Of a DNA stretch of 64,000 bases, positions 9,060-18,579 are shown one piece after another. The notes below the pieces were generated by a model. The model did not search any database, was not told where the DNA came from, and was given only the letters and a program-made list of their open reading frames with translations. The stretch's first letter is position 1. The number at the start of each line of letters is the position of its first letter. Origin of the DNA: Streptomyces sp. NBC_00568. GTDB lineage: Bacteria; Actinomycetota; Actinomycetes; Streptomycetales; Streptomycetaceae. Position numbers and translations under genes: made by a program. Location of the stretch: assembly GCF_026341855.1 (NCBI RefSeq), contig NZ_JAPENW010000001.1:4579001-4643000 (forward strand), in the 5' to 3' direction.

Positions 9060-9824
9060 CTACGACACGCCGAAGCGCGTCGCCAGCTCCTCCCGCTGCG
9101 CCCGGACGAACGCCGCGTCCACTACCGCCCCGTGCCCCGGCACGTACACCGCGTCCTCCCCGCCCAGGTCCACCAGCCGGTCCAGGGCGGCAGGCCAGTG
9201 CGACGGTACGGCGTCCGGGCCCGTCTGGGGTTCGCCGGATTCCTCCACCAGATCCCCGCAGAAGACGATCTCGGTCGACCCCGGTGGCTCCGCCGGTGAG
9301 GGCGGCCCGGGTGCGCCGGGGATCAGGACCGCCAGGTCGTGGCCCGTGTGCCCCGGGCCGACGTTCGCCAGCAGCACCTGGAGCCCGCCGCCGAGGTCGA
9401 GGGTCCACTCGCCGCTCACGGAGTGCCGGGGAGTGACCAGCAGGTCCGCCGCCTCGGCCGCCGCGTCCGGGTCGAGACCGTTGCGCACGGCGTCCGCGCG
9501 CAGCTCCTCGCACTCGTACGCGAAGACCGCGTCCAGCCCGACCGCGCCGAAGACCTCCACGTCCGTGAACGCCGCCGCGCCGAAGACATGATCGAAATGC
9601 GGGTGGGTCAGTGCGAGGTGCGTCACTCGGCGCTCCGGCCCGAGGAGCCGTTCGGCCTCGGCGCGCAGCCACGCGCCCTCCGCGAGGCTCGACCCCGCGT
9701 CGATCATCAGGGCCGCGCCCTCGCCGACGACGAGCCCGACCGTGCAGTCCCAGACCGGAAGTCGCCTCCGCCCGACCCGGGGTGCCACCCTTTCCCACCC
9801 CAGCTCTTCCCAAGTCAGCCTCAT
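9060..9824 (-). CDS. MBL-fold metallo-hydrolase
   Basis: 254 residues. The zinc-binding signature THPHFDHVFG (HxHxDH type with Phe in place of one usual residue), a second ligand region NVGPGHTGHDL, an acidic ligand in VFCGDLVEESG and a terminal histidine in YVPGHG define a metallo-beta-lactamase fold. The central GPGHTGHD plus VPGHG pattern fits small-molecule hydrolases of the lactamase/glyoxalase group rather than RNase Z. Substrate unknown. It diverges from hrcA, so its 5' region shares the 177-bp gap that carries CIRCE. Confidence 0.85.
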   Translation of the reverse strand: MRLTWEELGWERVAPRVGRRRLPVWDCTVGLVVGEGAALMIDAGSSLAEGAWLRAEAERLLGPERRVTHLALTHPHFDHVFGAAAFTDVEVFGAVGLDAVFAYECEELRADAVRNGLDPDAAAEAADLLVTPRHSVSGEWTLDLGGGLQVLLANVGPGHTGHDLAVLIPGAPGPPSPAEPPGSTEIVFCGDLVEESGEPQTGPDAVPSHWPAALDRLVDLGGEDAVYVPGHGAVVDAAFVRAQREELATRFGVS

Positions 9825-9919
9825 ACGGCGACGCTAGCGGTGACCGGGTGCAGCGCACGACATCGCAGGCCCGCCCTTGCCGGGGTCGGGCCTCACCGCC
9901 GTACACTGGCCGGGGAACG

Positions 9920-9946
9920 TTGGCACTCGCGTGCGCTGAGTGCCAG
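9920..9946 (+). promoter_or_regulatory. CIRCE operator of hrcA
   Basis: TTGGCACTC, nine bases, GAGTGCCAG: an inverted repeat with 8 of 9 paired positions matching CIRCE (TTAGCACTC-N9-GAGTGCTAA). It lies 55 bp upstream of the hrcA start and just downstream of a possible -10 TACACT (9902-9907). HrcA binds CIRCE, so the hrcA-dnaJ operon is probably autoregulated and heat-inducible. Confidence 0.93.
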
Positions 9947-10001
9947 GCGAAAGCCACGAAGGCCACGAAGACCATCGAGTCGACTTCTGGAGGTGTGCGC
10001 G

Positions 10002-11018
10002 ATGCTCAGTGAACGCAGGCTCGAGGTGCTGCGCGCCATCGTCCAGGACTATGTCGGCACCGAGGAACCGGTCGGTTCCAAGGCGCTCACCGAGCGGCAC
10101 AGGCTCGGCGTGTCGCCGGCGACCGTCCGCAACGACATGGCCGCCCTGGAGGACGAGGGCTACATCGCCCAGCCGCACACCAGCGCCGGGCGCATCCCCA
10201 CGGACAAGGGGTACCGGCTCTTCGTCGACAAGCTCGCCGGAGTCAAGCCGATGACCGCGCCCGAGCGGCGGGCCATCCAGAACTTCCTGGACGGTGCCGT
10301 CGACCTCGACGACGTCGTCGGCCGGACCGTGCGGCTGCTCGCGCAGCTCACCCGGCAGGTCGCCGTCGTGCAGTACCCCTCGCTGACCCGCTCGACCGTG
10401 CGCCATGTGGAGCTGCTGTCGCTCGCCCCCGCGCGGGTGATGCTCGTGCTGATCACGGACACCGGCCGGGTCGAGCAGCGCATGATCAACTGTCCGGTGC
10501 CGTTCGGTGAGACGTCGCTCGCGGATCTGCGGGCCCGGCTCAACAGCAGGGTCGCGGGACGCCCCTTCGCGGACGTCCCCCAGCTCGTGCAGGACCTCCC
10601 GGACGCCTTCGAGGCGGAGGACCGGGGTACGGTCTCGACAGTGCTCTCCACTCTGCTGGAGACACTCGTCGAGGAGACCGAGGAGCGGCTGATGATCGGC
10701 GGTACCGCCAATCTCACCCGTTTCGGACATGACTTCCCTCTCACCATCCGGCCGGTGCTCGAAGCGCTGGAGGAGCAGGTTGTGCTCCTCAAGTTGCTTG
10801 GAGAGGCCGGGGATTCGAGCATGACCGTGCGAATCGGGCACGAGAACGCGTATGAGGGACTCAACTCCACGTCCGTGGTCTCCGTCGGCTACGGTTCGGG
10901 CGGCGAGGCAGTAGCCAAACTCGGCGTGGTCGGCCCGACCCGCATGGATTACCCGGGAACGATGGGAGCGGTACGAGCGGTGGCACGGTACGTCGGACAG
11001 ATCCTGGCGGAGTCCTAA
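10002..11018 (+). CDS. hrcA: Heat-inducible transcription repressor HrcA
   Basis: 338 residues, MLSERRLEVLRAIVQDYVGTEEPVGSKALTERHRLGVSPATVRNDMAALEDEGYIAQPHTSAGRIPTDKGY: a winged-helix N-terminal domain typical of HrcA, followed by the GAF-like dimerisation region. It represses chaperone genes carrying CIRCE. The start is supported by GGAGGTG 8 bases upstream. It is directly followed, with no gap, by dnaJ. Confidence 0.97.
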   Translation: MLSERRLEVLRAIVQDYVGTEEPVGSKALTERHRLGVSPATVRNDMAALEDEGYIAQPHTSAGRIPTDKGYRLFVDKLAGVKPMTAPERRAIQNFLDGAVDLDDVVGRTVRLLAQLTRQVAVVQYPSLTRSTVRHVELLSLAPARVMLVLITDTGRVEQRMINCPVPFGETSLADLRARLNSRVAGRPFADVPQLVQDLPDAFEAEDRGTVSTVLSTLLETLVEETEERLMIGGTANLTRFGHDFPLTIRPVLEALEEQVVLLKLLGEAGDSSMTVRIGHENAYEGLNSTSVVSVGYGSGGEAVAKLGVVGPTRMDYPGTMGAVRAVARYVGQILAES

Positions 11019-12152
11019 GTGGCCACGGACTACTACGCCGTACTCGGCGTGCGCCGCGACGCGTCCCAGGACGAGATCAAGAAGGCGTTCCGGAGGCTCG
11101 CTCGCGAGCTGCACCCGGACGTCAATCCCGATCCGAAGACGCAGGAGCGCTTCAAGGAGATCAACGCCGCTTACGAGGTGTTGTCGGACCCGCAGAAGAA
11201 GCAGGTCTACGACCTCGGCGGTGACCCGCTGTCCCAGCAGGGCGGCGCCGCCGGCGGCTTCGGCGCGGGCGGCTTCGGGAACTTCTCGGACATCATGGAC
11301 GCCTTCTTCGGCACGGCGTCGCAGCGCGGACCGCGCTCGCGCACCCGCCGGGGCCAGGACGCCATGATCCGGCTGGAGATCGAGCTGGACGAGGCGGCCT
11401 TCGGCACCACGAAGGACATCCAGGTCGACACGGCCGTCGTCTGCGCCACCTGCAACGGCGAGGGTGCCGCGCCCGGCACCGCCGCGCAGACCTGTGACAT
11501 GTGCCGCGGTCGCGGCGAGGTGTCCCAGGTGACGCGGTCCTTCCTCGGCCAGGTCATGACCTCGCGGCCGTGTCCGCAGTGCCAGGGCTTCGGCACCGTG
11601 GTCCCGACCCCGTGCCCCGAGTGCGCGGGCGACGGCCGGGTCCGGTCCCGTCGCACCCTCACGGTCAAGATCCCGGCCGGTGTGGACAACGGCACACGGA
11701 TCCAGCTCGCGGGCGAGGGCGAGGTCGGCCCCGGCGGCGGCCCCGCCGGTGACCTGTACGTCGAGATCCACGAGCTGCCGCACTCGACCTTCCAGCGGCG
11801 GGGCGACGACCTGCACTGCACGGTCACCATCCCGATGACCGCGGCGTCCCTCGGCACCAAGGTGCCGCTGGAGACCCTCGACGGCATGGAGGAGGTCGAC
11901 ATCCGTCCGGGCACCCAGTCCGGTCAGTCGATCCCGCTGCACGGCCGGGGCGTCACCCACCTGCGCGGCGGCGGCCGCGGCGACCTCATCGTGCACGTCG
12001 AGGTCACCACGCCGACCAAGCTCGACGCGGAGCAGGAGCGGGTGCTGCGCGAGCTCGCCATACTGCGCGGCGAGGAGCGGCCCACCGGTCAGTTCCAGCC
12101 TGGTCAGCAGGGGCTCTTCTCCCGGCTGAAGGACGCCTTCAACGGTCGCTGA
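11019..12152 (+). CDS. dnaJ: Chaperone DnaJ (second, HrcA-linked copy)
   Basis: 377 residues. J domain with the HPD motif (RELHPDVN) at about residues 1-68, a Gly/Phe segment (GGAAGGFGAGGFGNF), four CxxCxGxG zinc repeats (CATCNGEG, CDMCRGRG, CPQCQGFG, CPECAGDG) and the C-terminal peptide-binding domains. It stimulates DnaK ATPase and holds unfolded clients. The GTG start immediately follows the hrcA TAA, with GGCGGAG as ribosome site, so the two are co-transcribed. Streptomyces usually has another dnaJ in the dnaK operon, so this is probably DnaJ2. Confidence 0.96.
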   Translation: MATDYYAVLGVRRDASQDEIKKAFRRLARELHPDVNPDPKTQERFKEINAAYEVLSDPQKKQVYDLGGDPLSQQGGAAGGFGAGGFGNFSDIMDAFFGTASQRGPRSRTRRGQDAMIRLEIELDEAAFGTTKDIQVDTAVVCATCNGEGAAPGTAAQTCDMCRGRGEVSQVTRSFLGQVMTSRPCPQCQGFGTVVPTPCPECAGDGRVRSRRTLTVKIPAGVDNGTRIQLAGEGEVGPGGGPAGDLYVEIHELPHSTFQRRGDDLHCTVTIPMTAASLGTKVPLETLDGMEEVDIRPGTQSGQSIPLHGRGVTHLRGGGRGDLIVHVEVTTPTKLDAEQERVLRELAILRGEERPTGQFQPGQQGLFSRLKDAFNGR

Positions 12153-12165
12153 CCCAGGCGCGGCG

Positions 12166-12186
12166 CGGGGTGGGAATGCCACCCCG
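12166..12186 (+). terminator. Hairpin after dnaJ
   Basis: CGGGGTGG, GAATG loop, CCACCCCG: a perfect 8-bp stem 14 bases after the dnaJ stop, without a U-tract, as is usual for high-GC actinobacterial terminators. Confidence 0.65.
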
Positions 12187-12264
12187 TGCCCGCCCATCCC
12201 GGTGGCCTATGCCGGGCGGACGGCCGGATTCGGACTTGTTCTGGGGACGTGACAACATGCCGTC

Positions 12265-13359
12265 ATGTCCTCCGCACTGACCGATCTCTTCCTTCACCCG
12301 ATCGTGCAGGCCCCCATGGCGGGCGGCGTTTCCGTCCCCCAGCTCGCGGCCGCCGTGTCCGAGGCGGGCGGGCTCGGATTCCTCGCCGCCGGGTACAAGA
12401 CCGCCGACGGCATGTACCAGGAGATCAAGCAGCTGCGCGGGCTGACCGGACGTCCCTTCGGCGTCAATCTGTTCATGCCGCAGCCCGAGCATGCGGACCC
12501 CGCCGCGGTCACGGTCTACGCCAACCAGCTCGCGGGTGAGGCCGCCTGGTACGAGACCGAGCTCGGCGATCCGGACAGCGGCCGCGACGACGGCTACGAC
12601 GCCAAGCTCGCCGTCCTCCTCGACAACCCGGTGGCCGTGGTCTCCTTCCACTTCGGCGTGCCGAGCCAGGACGTGCTGGACTCCCTGCGCCGCGCCGGAA
12701 CGCTCACCCTGGTCACCGCGACCACGGCCGAGGAAGCTCTCGCCGTGCAGCGGGCCGGTGCCGCCGCCGTCATCGTGCAGGGCATCGAGGCCGGCGGACA
12801 CCAGGGCACCCACCGCGACAACCCGGAGACGGACGGCACGGGCGTCGGGCTGCTCTCCCTGGTCGCACAGGTCCGCGAGACCGTGCAGATCCCGATCGTG
12901 GCGGCCGGCGGCATCATGCGCGGCAGCCAGATCGCCGCCGCCCTCGCCGCGGGCGCGAACGCGGCCCAGCTCGGCACCGCGTTCCTCGCCACCCCCGAGT
13001 CCGGCGCGAACGCCGTGCACAAGCAGGCGCTGACCAACCCCCTCTTCGTCCGCACGGAACTCACGCGCGCGTTCTCCGGGCGACCGGCGCGCGGGCTGGC
13101 CAACCGCTTCATGCGCGAGCACGGCCCGTACGCCCCCGCCGCCTACCCCGAGATCCACCACCTGACCTCGCCGCTGCGCAAGGCGGCCGCCAAGGCGGGC
13201 GACGCGCAGGGCATGGCGCTGTGGGCGGGACAGGGCCACCGCATGGCGCGCGACCTGCCCGCCGGGCAGCTGGTGGAGATACTGAACGCCGAGATCGCCG
13301 CCGCCAAGACAGCGTTGTCGGCAACCGACGAGATCCCGGAAGAGGGTGCGGCCCGATGA
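12265..13359 (+). CDS. Nitronate monooxygenase / 2-nitropropane dioxygenase family
   Basis: 364 residues forming a flavin TIM barrel: HPIVQAPMAGGVSVPQLAAAVSEAGGLGFLAAGY at the N-terminus, IVQGIEAGGHQGTHR with the family's catalytic-region histidine, VAAGGIMRGSQIAAALAAGANAAQLGTAFL for FMN phosphate binding. Family members oxidise propionate-3-nitronate or other alkyl nitronates with FMN and O2. The substrate here is inferred only. Its TGA overlaps the ATG of rsmE. Confidence 0.87.
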   Translation: MSSALTDLFLHPIVQAPMAGGVSVPQLAAAVSEAGGLGFLAAGYKTADGMYQEIKQLRGLTGRPFGVNLFMPQPEHADPAAVTVYANQLAGEAAWYETELGDPDSGRDDGYDAKLAVLLDNPVAVVSFHFGVPSQDVLDSLRRAGTLTLVTATTAEEALAVQRAGAAAVIVQGIEAGGHQGTHRDNPETDGTGVGLLSLVAQVRETVQIPIVAAGGIMRGSQIAAALAAGANAAQLGTAFLATPESGANAVHKQALTNPLFVRTELTRAFSGRPARGLANRFMREHGPYAPAAYPEIHHLTSPLRKAAAKAGDAQGMALWAGQGHRMARDLPAGQLVEILNAEIAAAKTALSATDEIPEEGAAR

Positions 13360-14105
13360 CGGCACCGGTGTTCCTGGTCGAGCACTTCGACGCGGGCGGC
13401 GGCGGACGCTACGTCCTCGACGGCGCCGAGGGACGGCACGCCGTCTCCGTGAAACGGCTCCGGCCCGGCGAGGACGTCGTGCTCACCGACGGGGCCGGGC
13501 GCTGGGCTGACTGCGTAGTCCTCGACACCGAGGGCAAGGACCGGCTGATCGTGAAGATGGACTCGGTGGCCGAGGAACCGGCCGAGGAGCCGCGCATCAC
13601 GGTTGTCCAGGCCCTGCCCAAGGGCGACCGGGGCGAGCTGGCCGTCGAGACCATGACCGAGACCGGCGTCGACGCGATCGTCCCCTGGGCCGCCTCCCGC
13701 TGCATCACCCAGTGGAAGGGCGACCGGGGTCTGAAGGCGCTCACCAAGTGGCGCGCCACCGCCCGGGAGGCCGGCAAGCAGTCCCGCCGGGTGCGCTTCC
13801 CGGAGGTCGCGGACGCGATGACGACCAAACAGGTTGCCGCACTTCTCGCCAAAGCCGATCTCGCCGCCGTACTCCACGAGGACCCAGAGCTCGGCACCGA
13901 GCCGTTCGCGACGGCCGGCCTGCCCGGCTCCGGGGAGATCGTCCTGGTGGTCGGCCCCGAGGGCGGGATCTCCCCGGAAGAGGTCGCGATCTTCACCGAG
14001 GCGGGCGCGAAGATGTTCCATCTGGGGCGTACGGTGCTGCGTACGTCGACGGCCGGGACCGTGGCCACGGCACTGCTGCTGGCCCGCACCGGCCGCTGGT
14101 CCTGA
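13356..14105 (+). CDS. rsmE: 16S rRNA (uracil1498-N3)-methyltransferase RsmE
   Basis: 249 residues. N-terminal PUA-like part (VFLVEHFDAGGGGRYVLDGAEGRHAVSVKRLRPGEDVVLTDG) and a SPOUT-class C-terminal half with VVQALPKGDRGELAVETMTETGVD, IVLVVGPEGGISPEEVAIF and the knot signature LGRTVLRTSTAGTVATALLL. It methylates U1498 of 16S rRNA from SAM. The ATGA overlap with the upstream monooxygenase indicates translational coupling. rsmE near dnaJ is common in bacteria. Confidence 0.95.
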   Translation: MTAPVFLVEHFDAGGGGRYVLDGAEGRHAVSVKRLRPGEDVVLTDGAGRWADCVVLDTEGKDRLIVKMDSVAEEPAEEPRITVVQALPKGDRGELAVETMTETGVDAIVPWAASRCITQWKGDRGLKALTKWRATAREAGKQSRRVRFPEVADAMTTKQVAALLAKADLAAVLHEDPELGTEPFATAGLPGSGEIVLVVGPEGGISPEEVAIFTEAGAKMFHLGRTVLRTSTAGTVATALLLARTGRWS

Positions 14106-14135
14106 CCCGTCACCCGCACATCCAGCAGGGATTCC

Positions 14136-14528
14136 ATGGAACTCGCCCAGGTACGGCTGCTCGTCTCCGACTTCGCCGCCTGCTATCGCTTCTACTCCGA
14201 AGTCCTCGGCCTCAAGCCCCAGTCGGGCGCGGCGAAGGGCCCGTACGAGAAGTTCAGTCCCGTCACCGGGTCGGCGGGCATCGCCCTCCAGGACCGCGCG
14301 ATGATGGCCGAGGTCCTGGGCGAGATCGGTGACGTGGTCACCGGGCACCGTTCGCTGGTGGTGCTGCGGGTGGACGACCTCGACACCTACTGCGAGCAGG
14401 TCGTCTCACGCGGCGCGACCCTGCTGCACGGCCCGGCGCCCATGACGGACCGCATGCGCGTCGCCCATCTCAAGGACCCCGAGGGGAACTTGGTGGAACT
14501 CCAGGAGTGGCAGCTGCTGCTCGGCTGA
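14136..14528 (+). CDS. VOC (glyoxalase/bleomycin-resistance) family protein
   Basis: 130 residues in two beta-alpha-beta modules: ELAQVRLLVSDFAACYRFYSEVLGL and HRSLVVLRVDDLDTYCEQVVSRG, ending in HLKDPEGNLVELQEW with the terminal metal-ligand-type Glu. These proteins bind a divalent metal and act on diverse small molecules. Start at ATG 14136, 30 bp after rsmE, so likely in the same transcript. Confidence 0.85.
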   Translation: MELAQVRLLVSDFAACYRFYSEVLGLKPQSGAAKGPYEKFSPVTGSAGIALQDRAMMAEVLGEIGDVVTGHRSLVVLRVDDLDTYCEQVVSRGATLLHGPAPMTDRMRVAHLKDPEGNLVELQEWQLLLG

Positions 14529-14642
14529 CGAGCGGCCCGGGACCCGCCCGGCCACGGGAGGAGGAACCCCTTCGGGTGGTTGTGCGCCCGATGGCCGCAT
14601 GCGGTCTACCGCGGCGCGCCGTGCGGTGGCACGCTGCCGTCC

Positions 14643-15212
14643 ATGGGGGCTTTGAGGCGTATCAGGAGCCGGACGGGGCGCAGGCGGGTGCTGATGGCCG
14701 TCGGGCTGGGCGCGGCCGGCGTGTTCGGAGTGGCCGCGTGCGAGCCCGGGGACGGACTCAGCGCCGCCACCGTGTCCTACACGACCGACCAGACGGCGAC
14801 GAAAGAACTCGAACGGCGCCACGTGGACGTGCGCTGGCTCAGCTGCACCGCGCACTACGGCAGCGCCAACAAGGTCTACACGCCCGGGAAGTCACCCTCG
14901 CCGACGGAGAACACCGTGGCGTCCGTCGACTGCCAGGGCCAGACCGGCGACGGACGGGACATCGTCGTCAAGGGCAAGGTCACCCGCGCCGTCGACGGCG
15001 CCTGCGTACGCGGCGACCTGCGGGCCACCGTCGGCGGGAAGCAGGTGTTCCGCGTGAGCGGCCTGGGCGACTGCAACGCCACCAACGGCCCCACCCCGCC
15101 GGCCACCTACAACCCCCCGAACGGACAGCCCGACCCCACCGTCACGGTCACCGTCACGAAGACCATGTGGTGCAAGGGCGACCCCACCTGCTGGCCCGCG
15201 CAGGGCAAGTGA
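14643..15212 (+). CDS. Putative secreted lipoprotein
   Basis: 189 residues. MGALRRIRSRTGRRRVLMAVGLGAAGVFGVAAC gives a basic n-region, a hydrophobic core and a lipobox-like GVAAC, so it is probably anchored in the outer leaflet of the membrane. The mature part has three further cysteine pairs (SCTAHY/VDCQG, ACVRGD/GDCNA, WCKGDPTCW) and a Thr/Pro-rich TVTVTVTKT run near the C-terminus. No family recognised. Cysteine pairs suggest a disulfide-stabilised extracellular domain. GTG or ATG starts upstream are possible, but this one begins the signal peptide. Confidence 0.72.
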   Translation: MGALRRIRSRTGRRRVLMAVGLGAAGVFGVAACEPGDGLSAATVSYTTDQTATKELERRHVDVRWLSCTAHYGSANKVYTPGKSPSPTENTVASVDCQGQTGDGRDIVVKGKVTRAVDGACVRGDLRATVGGKQVFRVSGLGDCNATNGPTPPATYNPPNGQPDPTVTVTVTKTMWCKGDPTCWPAQGK

Positions 15213-15284
15213 CCTGCCACGCCGTACACGGACAAGTGATCCAAACCCCTGTCGGGGCGCGCGTCCGCTGCGTAGGGTGACCGG

Positions 15285-18200
15285 GTGACAGAGTCCGCAG
15301 CCTCCGCGTATCTCCGGTTTCCGCATCTGCACGGCGAGTTGGTCGTCTTCACGGCCGAGGACGACATCTGGGCCGCTCCCCTCGACGGCGGCGGCCGCGC
15401 CTGGCGGATCAGCGCCGACAACGTAGCGGTGAACCAACCGCGCATCTCCCCGGACGGCACGACCGTCGCCTGGACGTCCACGCGCGACGGCGCCCCCGAG
15501 GTCCACGTCGCCTCCCTGGCGGGCGGGCCCGCCAAACGGCTGACGTACTGGGGCAGTTCGAAGACCCAGGTGCGCGGCTGGACCCCCGACGGACAGGTGC
15601 TCGCCCTCAGCAGCCAGGGCCAGGCCAGTCTGCGCCGCACCTGGGCACGGTCCGTCCCGCTCGACGGCGGCCCCGCGACGACCCTGCCGTACGGCCCCGT
15701 CGGCGACGTCGCCCACGGCGCGCCCGGTGTCGTCCTGCTGTCCGCCCCGATGGGGCGTGAGGCGGCCTGGTGGAAGCGGTACCGCGGCGGCACGGCGGGC
15801 AAGCTGTGGATCGACCGGAACGGCGAGGGCGAGTTCGTCCGGCTGCACGAGGACATCGACGGGAACCTCGAATACCCCTGCTGGGTGGGCGAGAGGATCG
15901 CCTTCCTGTCGGACCACGAGGACGTCGGGGCCCTGTACTCCTCGCTCGCCGACGGATCCGACCTGCGGCGTCATACGCCGGTGGACAGCTTCTACGCCCG
16001 CCACGCCTCCACCGACGGCACCCGGGTGGTGTACGCGTCCGCCGGTGAACTGTGGCTCCTCGACGGCGCCGAGCCGCGCCGGCTGGACATCCGGCTCGGC
16101 GGCCAGCGCGTCGACCAGCAGCCCCACCCCGTCAGCGCCTCGCGCTGGTTCTCCGCCGCCGCGCCCGACCACACCGGACGCGGCAGCGCGATCTCCGTGC
16201 GCGGCGCCGTCCACTGGGTCACCCACCGCTCCGGACCGGCCCGCGCGCTCGCCACCGAGCAGGGCGTCCGCGCCCGGCTGCCCCGCACCTTCCGTGCCGA
16301 GGGCGAGGAGCACGTGGTCTGGGTGACGGACGCGGAGGGCGACGACGCCCTCGAATTCGCCCCCGCCACCGGCGTCGCCCCCGGAGCCACCCCGCGACGG
16401 CTCGCCGCGGGCGCGCTCGGCAGGGTCCTCGGCCTCGCCATGGCGCCCGACGGAAGCCGCGCCGCCGTCGCCTCCCACGACGGGCGCGTGCTGCTCGTCG
16501 AGCGCGAGAGCGGCGAGGTCCGCGAGGTGGACCGCAGCGAGGACGGCGAGGTCACCGGACTCGTCTTCTCGCCCGACTCCGCGTGGCTCGCCTGGTCGCA
16601 CCCCGGACCGCGCCCGCTGCGCCACCTCAAGCTCGCCAACACCACCGACCTGTCGGTCACCGAGGCGACCCCGCTGCGCTTCCGGGACTACGCACCGGCG
16701 TTCACCCTCGACGGCAAGCACCTCGCGTTCCTCTCGGCGCGCGCCTTCGACCCCGTCTACGACGAGCACGTCTTCGACCTGGCGTTCGTCGGCGGCTCCC
16801 GGCCGTATCTGATCACCCTGGCCGCGACGACACCGTCCCCCTTCGGGCCGCAGCGCCACGGCAGGCCCTTCGAGGCACCCGACAAGGACGAGACGCCCGA
16901 CAGCGAGGGCGCCCCCAGCACCCGTATCGACCTGGACGGACTCGCCGACCGGATCGTGCCGTTCCCCGTCGAGGCCGCCCGCTACTCGACGCTGCGCGCC
17001 GCCAAGGACGGGCTGCTGTGGCTGCGCCACCCGCTGCGGGGCGTGCTCGGCTCCTCCCGCGCGACCCCGGACGACCCGGACCCGAAGACCGAACTGGAGC
17101 GGTACGACCTCGCCCAGCAGCGCATCGAACACCTCGCCGCCGACGCCGACCACTTCACCGTCACCGGAGACGGCAAGCGGGTCCTGCTGTGGACCGACGG
17201 CAAGCTCAAGGTCGTCCCCAGCGACCGGCGCGCCTCGAACGACGACGAGAGCGACACGAACATCACCGTCGACCTGTCGCGGGTGCGCCAGACCGTCGAC
17301 CCGGCCGCCGAATGGCGCCAGATGTACGACGAGACCGGCCGCCTCATGCGGGACAACTTCTGGCGTCCCGACCTGGGCGGCGTCGACTGGGACGCGGTCC
17401 TCGACCGGTACCGGCCGGTCCTGGAACGGGTCGCCACCCACGACGACCTCGTCGACCTGCTGTGGGAGGTGCAGGGCGAACTCGGCACCTCGCACGCCTA
17501 CGTCACCCCCCGCGGCGGATGGGGCGGCGGCGACCGGGCGCAGGGGCTCCTCGGCGCGGACATCTCCCGTCACGAGGACGGCAGCTGGCGCATCGACCGG
17601 ATCCTCCCCTCGGAGACCTCCGACCCGGACGCGCGGGCCCCGCTCGCCGCGCCCGGCGTCGCCGTGCGCGCCGGGGACGCGATCGTCGCGGTCGGCGGAC
17701 ACCCCGTGGACCCGGTGGCCGGGCCCGCGCCGCTGCTCGTCGGCACGGCCGGCAAACCGGTGGAGCTGACCGTCTCGCCCTCGGGCGGCGGCGATCCGCG
17801 CCACGCGGTCGTCGTACCGCTCGCCGACGAGGAGCCGCTGCGCTACCACGCGTGGGTCGCCGACCGGCGCGCCTACGTCCACGAGCGGTCCGGCGGGCGC
17901 CTCGGCTATCTCCACGTGCCGGACATGGTCGGCTCCGGCTGGGCGCAGCTCCACCGCGATCTGCGCATCGAGGTGGCCCGCGAAGGCCTCGTCGTGGACG
18001 TCCGGGAGAACCGCGGCGGCCACACCTCCCAGCTCGTCGTGGAGAAGCTCGCCCGGCGGATCGTCGGCTGGGACCTGCCCCGCGGCCTGCGCCCCTACAG
18101 CTACCCGGAGGACGCGCCGCGCGGCCCCGTCGTCGCCGTCGCCAACGAGTTCTCCGGCTCCGACGGCGACATCGTCAACGCGGCGATCAAGGCGCTCGGC

Positions 18201-18488
18201 ATCGGACCCGTGGTCGGCACCCGCACCTGGGGCGGCGTCATCGGCATCGACAGCCGCTACCGCCTCGTCGACGGCACCTCCGTCACCCAGCCCAAGTACG
18301 CCTTCTGGCTCGAGGGTTACGAGTGGAGCGTCGAGAACCACGGCGTCGATCCCGACATCGAGGTCGTCCAGGCTCCGCAGGACCACGCGGCCGGACGCGA
18401 CACCCAGCTCGACGAGGCGGTCAGGATCGCGCTGGCCGCGCTGGAGGAGAACCCGGCGAAGACCGCGCCCACGCTGCCGCCGCTGTGA
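15285..18488 (+). CDS. Tricorn-type protease (S41 family)
   Basis: 1067 residues. An N-terminal six/seven-bladed propeller with WD-like TolB-type blades (about 1-660: YLRFPHLHGELVVFTAEDDIWAAPLDGG, RISPDGTTVAWTSTRDG), a helical bundle, a PDZ-like region (GLLGADISRHEDGSWRI, GDAIVAVGGHPV) and an S41 catalytic domain. In NEFSGSDGDIVNAAIKALGIGPVVGTRTWGG the Ser in FSGSDGD is the likely nucleophile. Tricorn makes small peptides downstream of the proteasome; Streptomyces has proteasomes. GTG start behind GGGTGA. A strong hairpin follows 8 bp after the stop. Confidence 0.93.
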   Translation: MTESAASAYLRFPHLHGELVVFTAEDDIWAAPLDGGGRAWRISADNVAVNQPRISPDGTTVAWTSTRDGAPEVHVASLAGGPAKRLTYWGSSKTQVRGWTPDGQVLALSSQGQASLRRTWARSVPLDGGPATTLPYGPVGDVAHGAPGVVLLSAPMGREAAWWKRYRGGTAGKLWIDRNGEGEFVRLHEDIDGNLEYPCWVGERIAFLSDHEDVGALYSSLADGSDLRRHTPVDSFYARHASTDGTRVVYASAGELWLLDGAEPRRLDIRLGGQRVDQQPHPVSASRWFSAAAPDHTGRGSAISVRGAVHWVTHRSGPARALATEQGVRARLPRTFRAEGEEHVVWVTDAEGDDALEFAPATGVAPGATPRRLAAGALGRVLGLAMAPDGSRAAVASHDGRVLLVERESGEVREVDRSEDGEVTGLVFSPDSAWLAWSHPGPRPLRHLKLANTTDLSVTEATPLRFRDYAPAFTLDGKHLAFLSARAFDPVYDEHVFDLAFVGGSRPYLITLAATTPSPFGPQRHGRPFEAPDKDETPDSEGAPSTRIDLDGLADRIVPFPVEAARYSTLRAAKDGLLWLRHPLRGVLGSSRATPDDPDPKTELERYDLAQQRIEHLAADADHFTVTGDGKRVLLWTDGKLKVVPSDRRASNDDESDTNITVDLSRVRQTVDPAAEWRQMYDETGRLMRDNFWRPDLGGVDWDAVLDRYRPVLERVATHDDLVDLLWEVQGELGTSHAYVTPRGGWGGGDRAQGLLGADISRHEDGSWRIDRILPSETSDPDARAPLAAPGVAVRAGDAIVAVGGHPVDPVAGPAPLLVGTAGKPVELTVSPSGGGDPRHAVVVPLADEEPLRYHAWVADRRAYVHERSGGRLGYLHVPDMVGSGWAQLHRDLRIEVAREGLVVDVRENRGGHTSQLVVEKLARRIVGWDLPRGLRPYSYPEDAPRGPVVAVANEFSGSDGDIVNAAIKALGIGPVVGTRTWGGVIGIDSRYRLVDGTSVTQPKYAFWLEGYEWSVENHGVDPDIEVVQAPQDHAAGRDTQLDEAVRIALAALEENPAKTAPTLPPL

Positions 18489-18495
18489 CCCGCGC

Positions 18496-18524
18496 GGGCG
18501 GGCGGCGCCACGAGCCGCCCGCCC
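18496..18524 (+). terminator. Hairpin after the tricorn protease gene
   Basis: GGGCGGGCGGC, seven-base loop, GCCGCCCGCCC: a perfect 11-bp GC stem 8 bp past the stop, without a U-run. It separates this gene from the HIT gene. Confidence 0.7.
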
Positions 18525-18579
18525 CGCTGGGCCGCTAGCATGCGGAGGTAATGATCGGCTGGCGTGAGGAGGCACACGC

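Noticed and set aside
9883..9907. Full sigma promoter for hrcA
   Set aside because: TTGCCG and TACACT are 19 bp apart, a weak match; only the -10 is mentioned with CIRCE.
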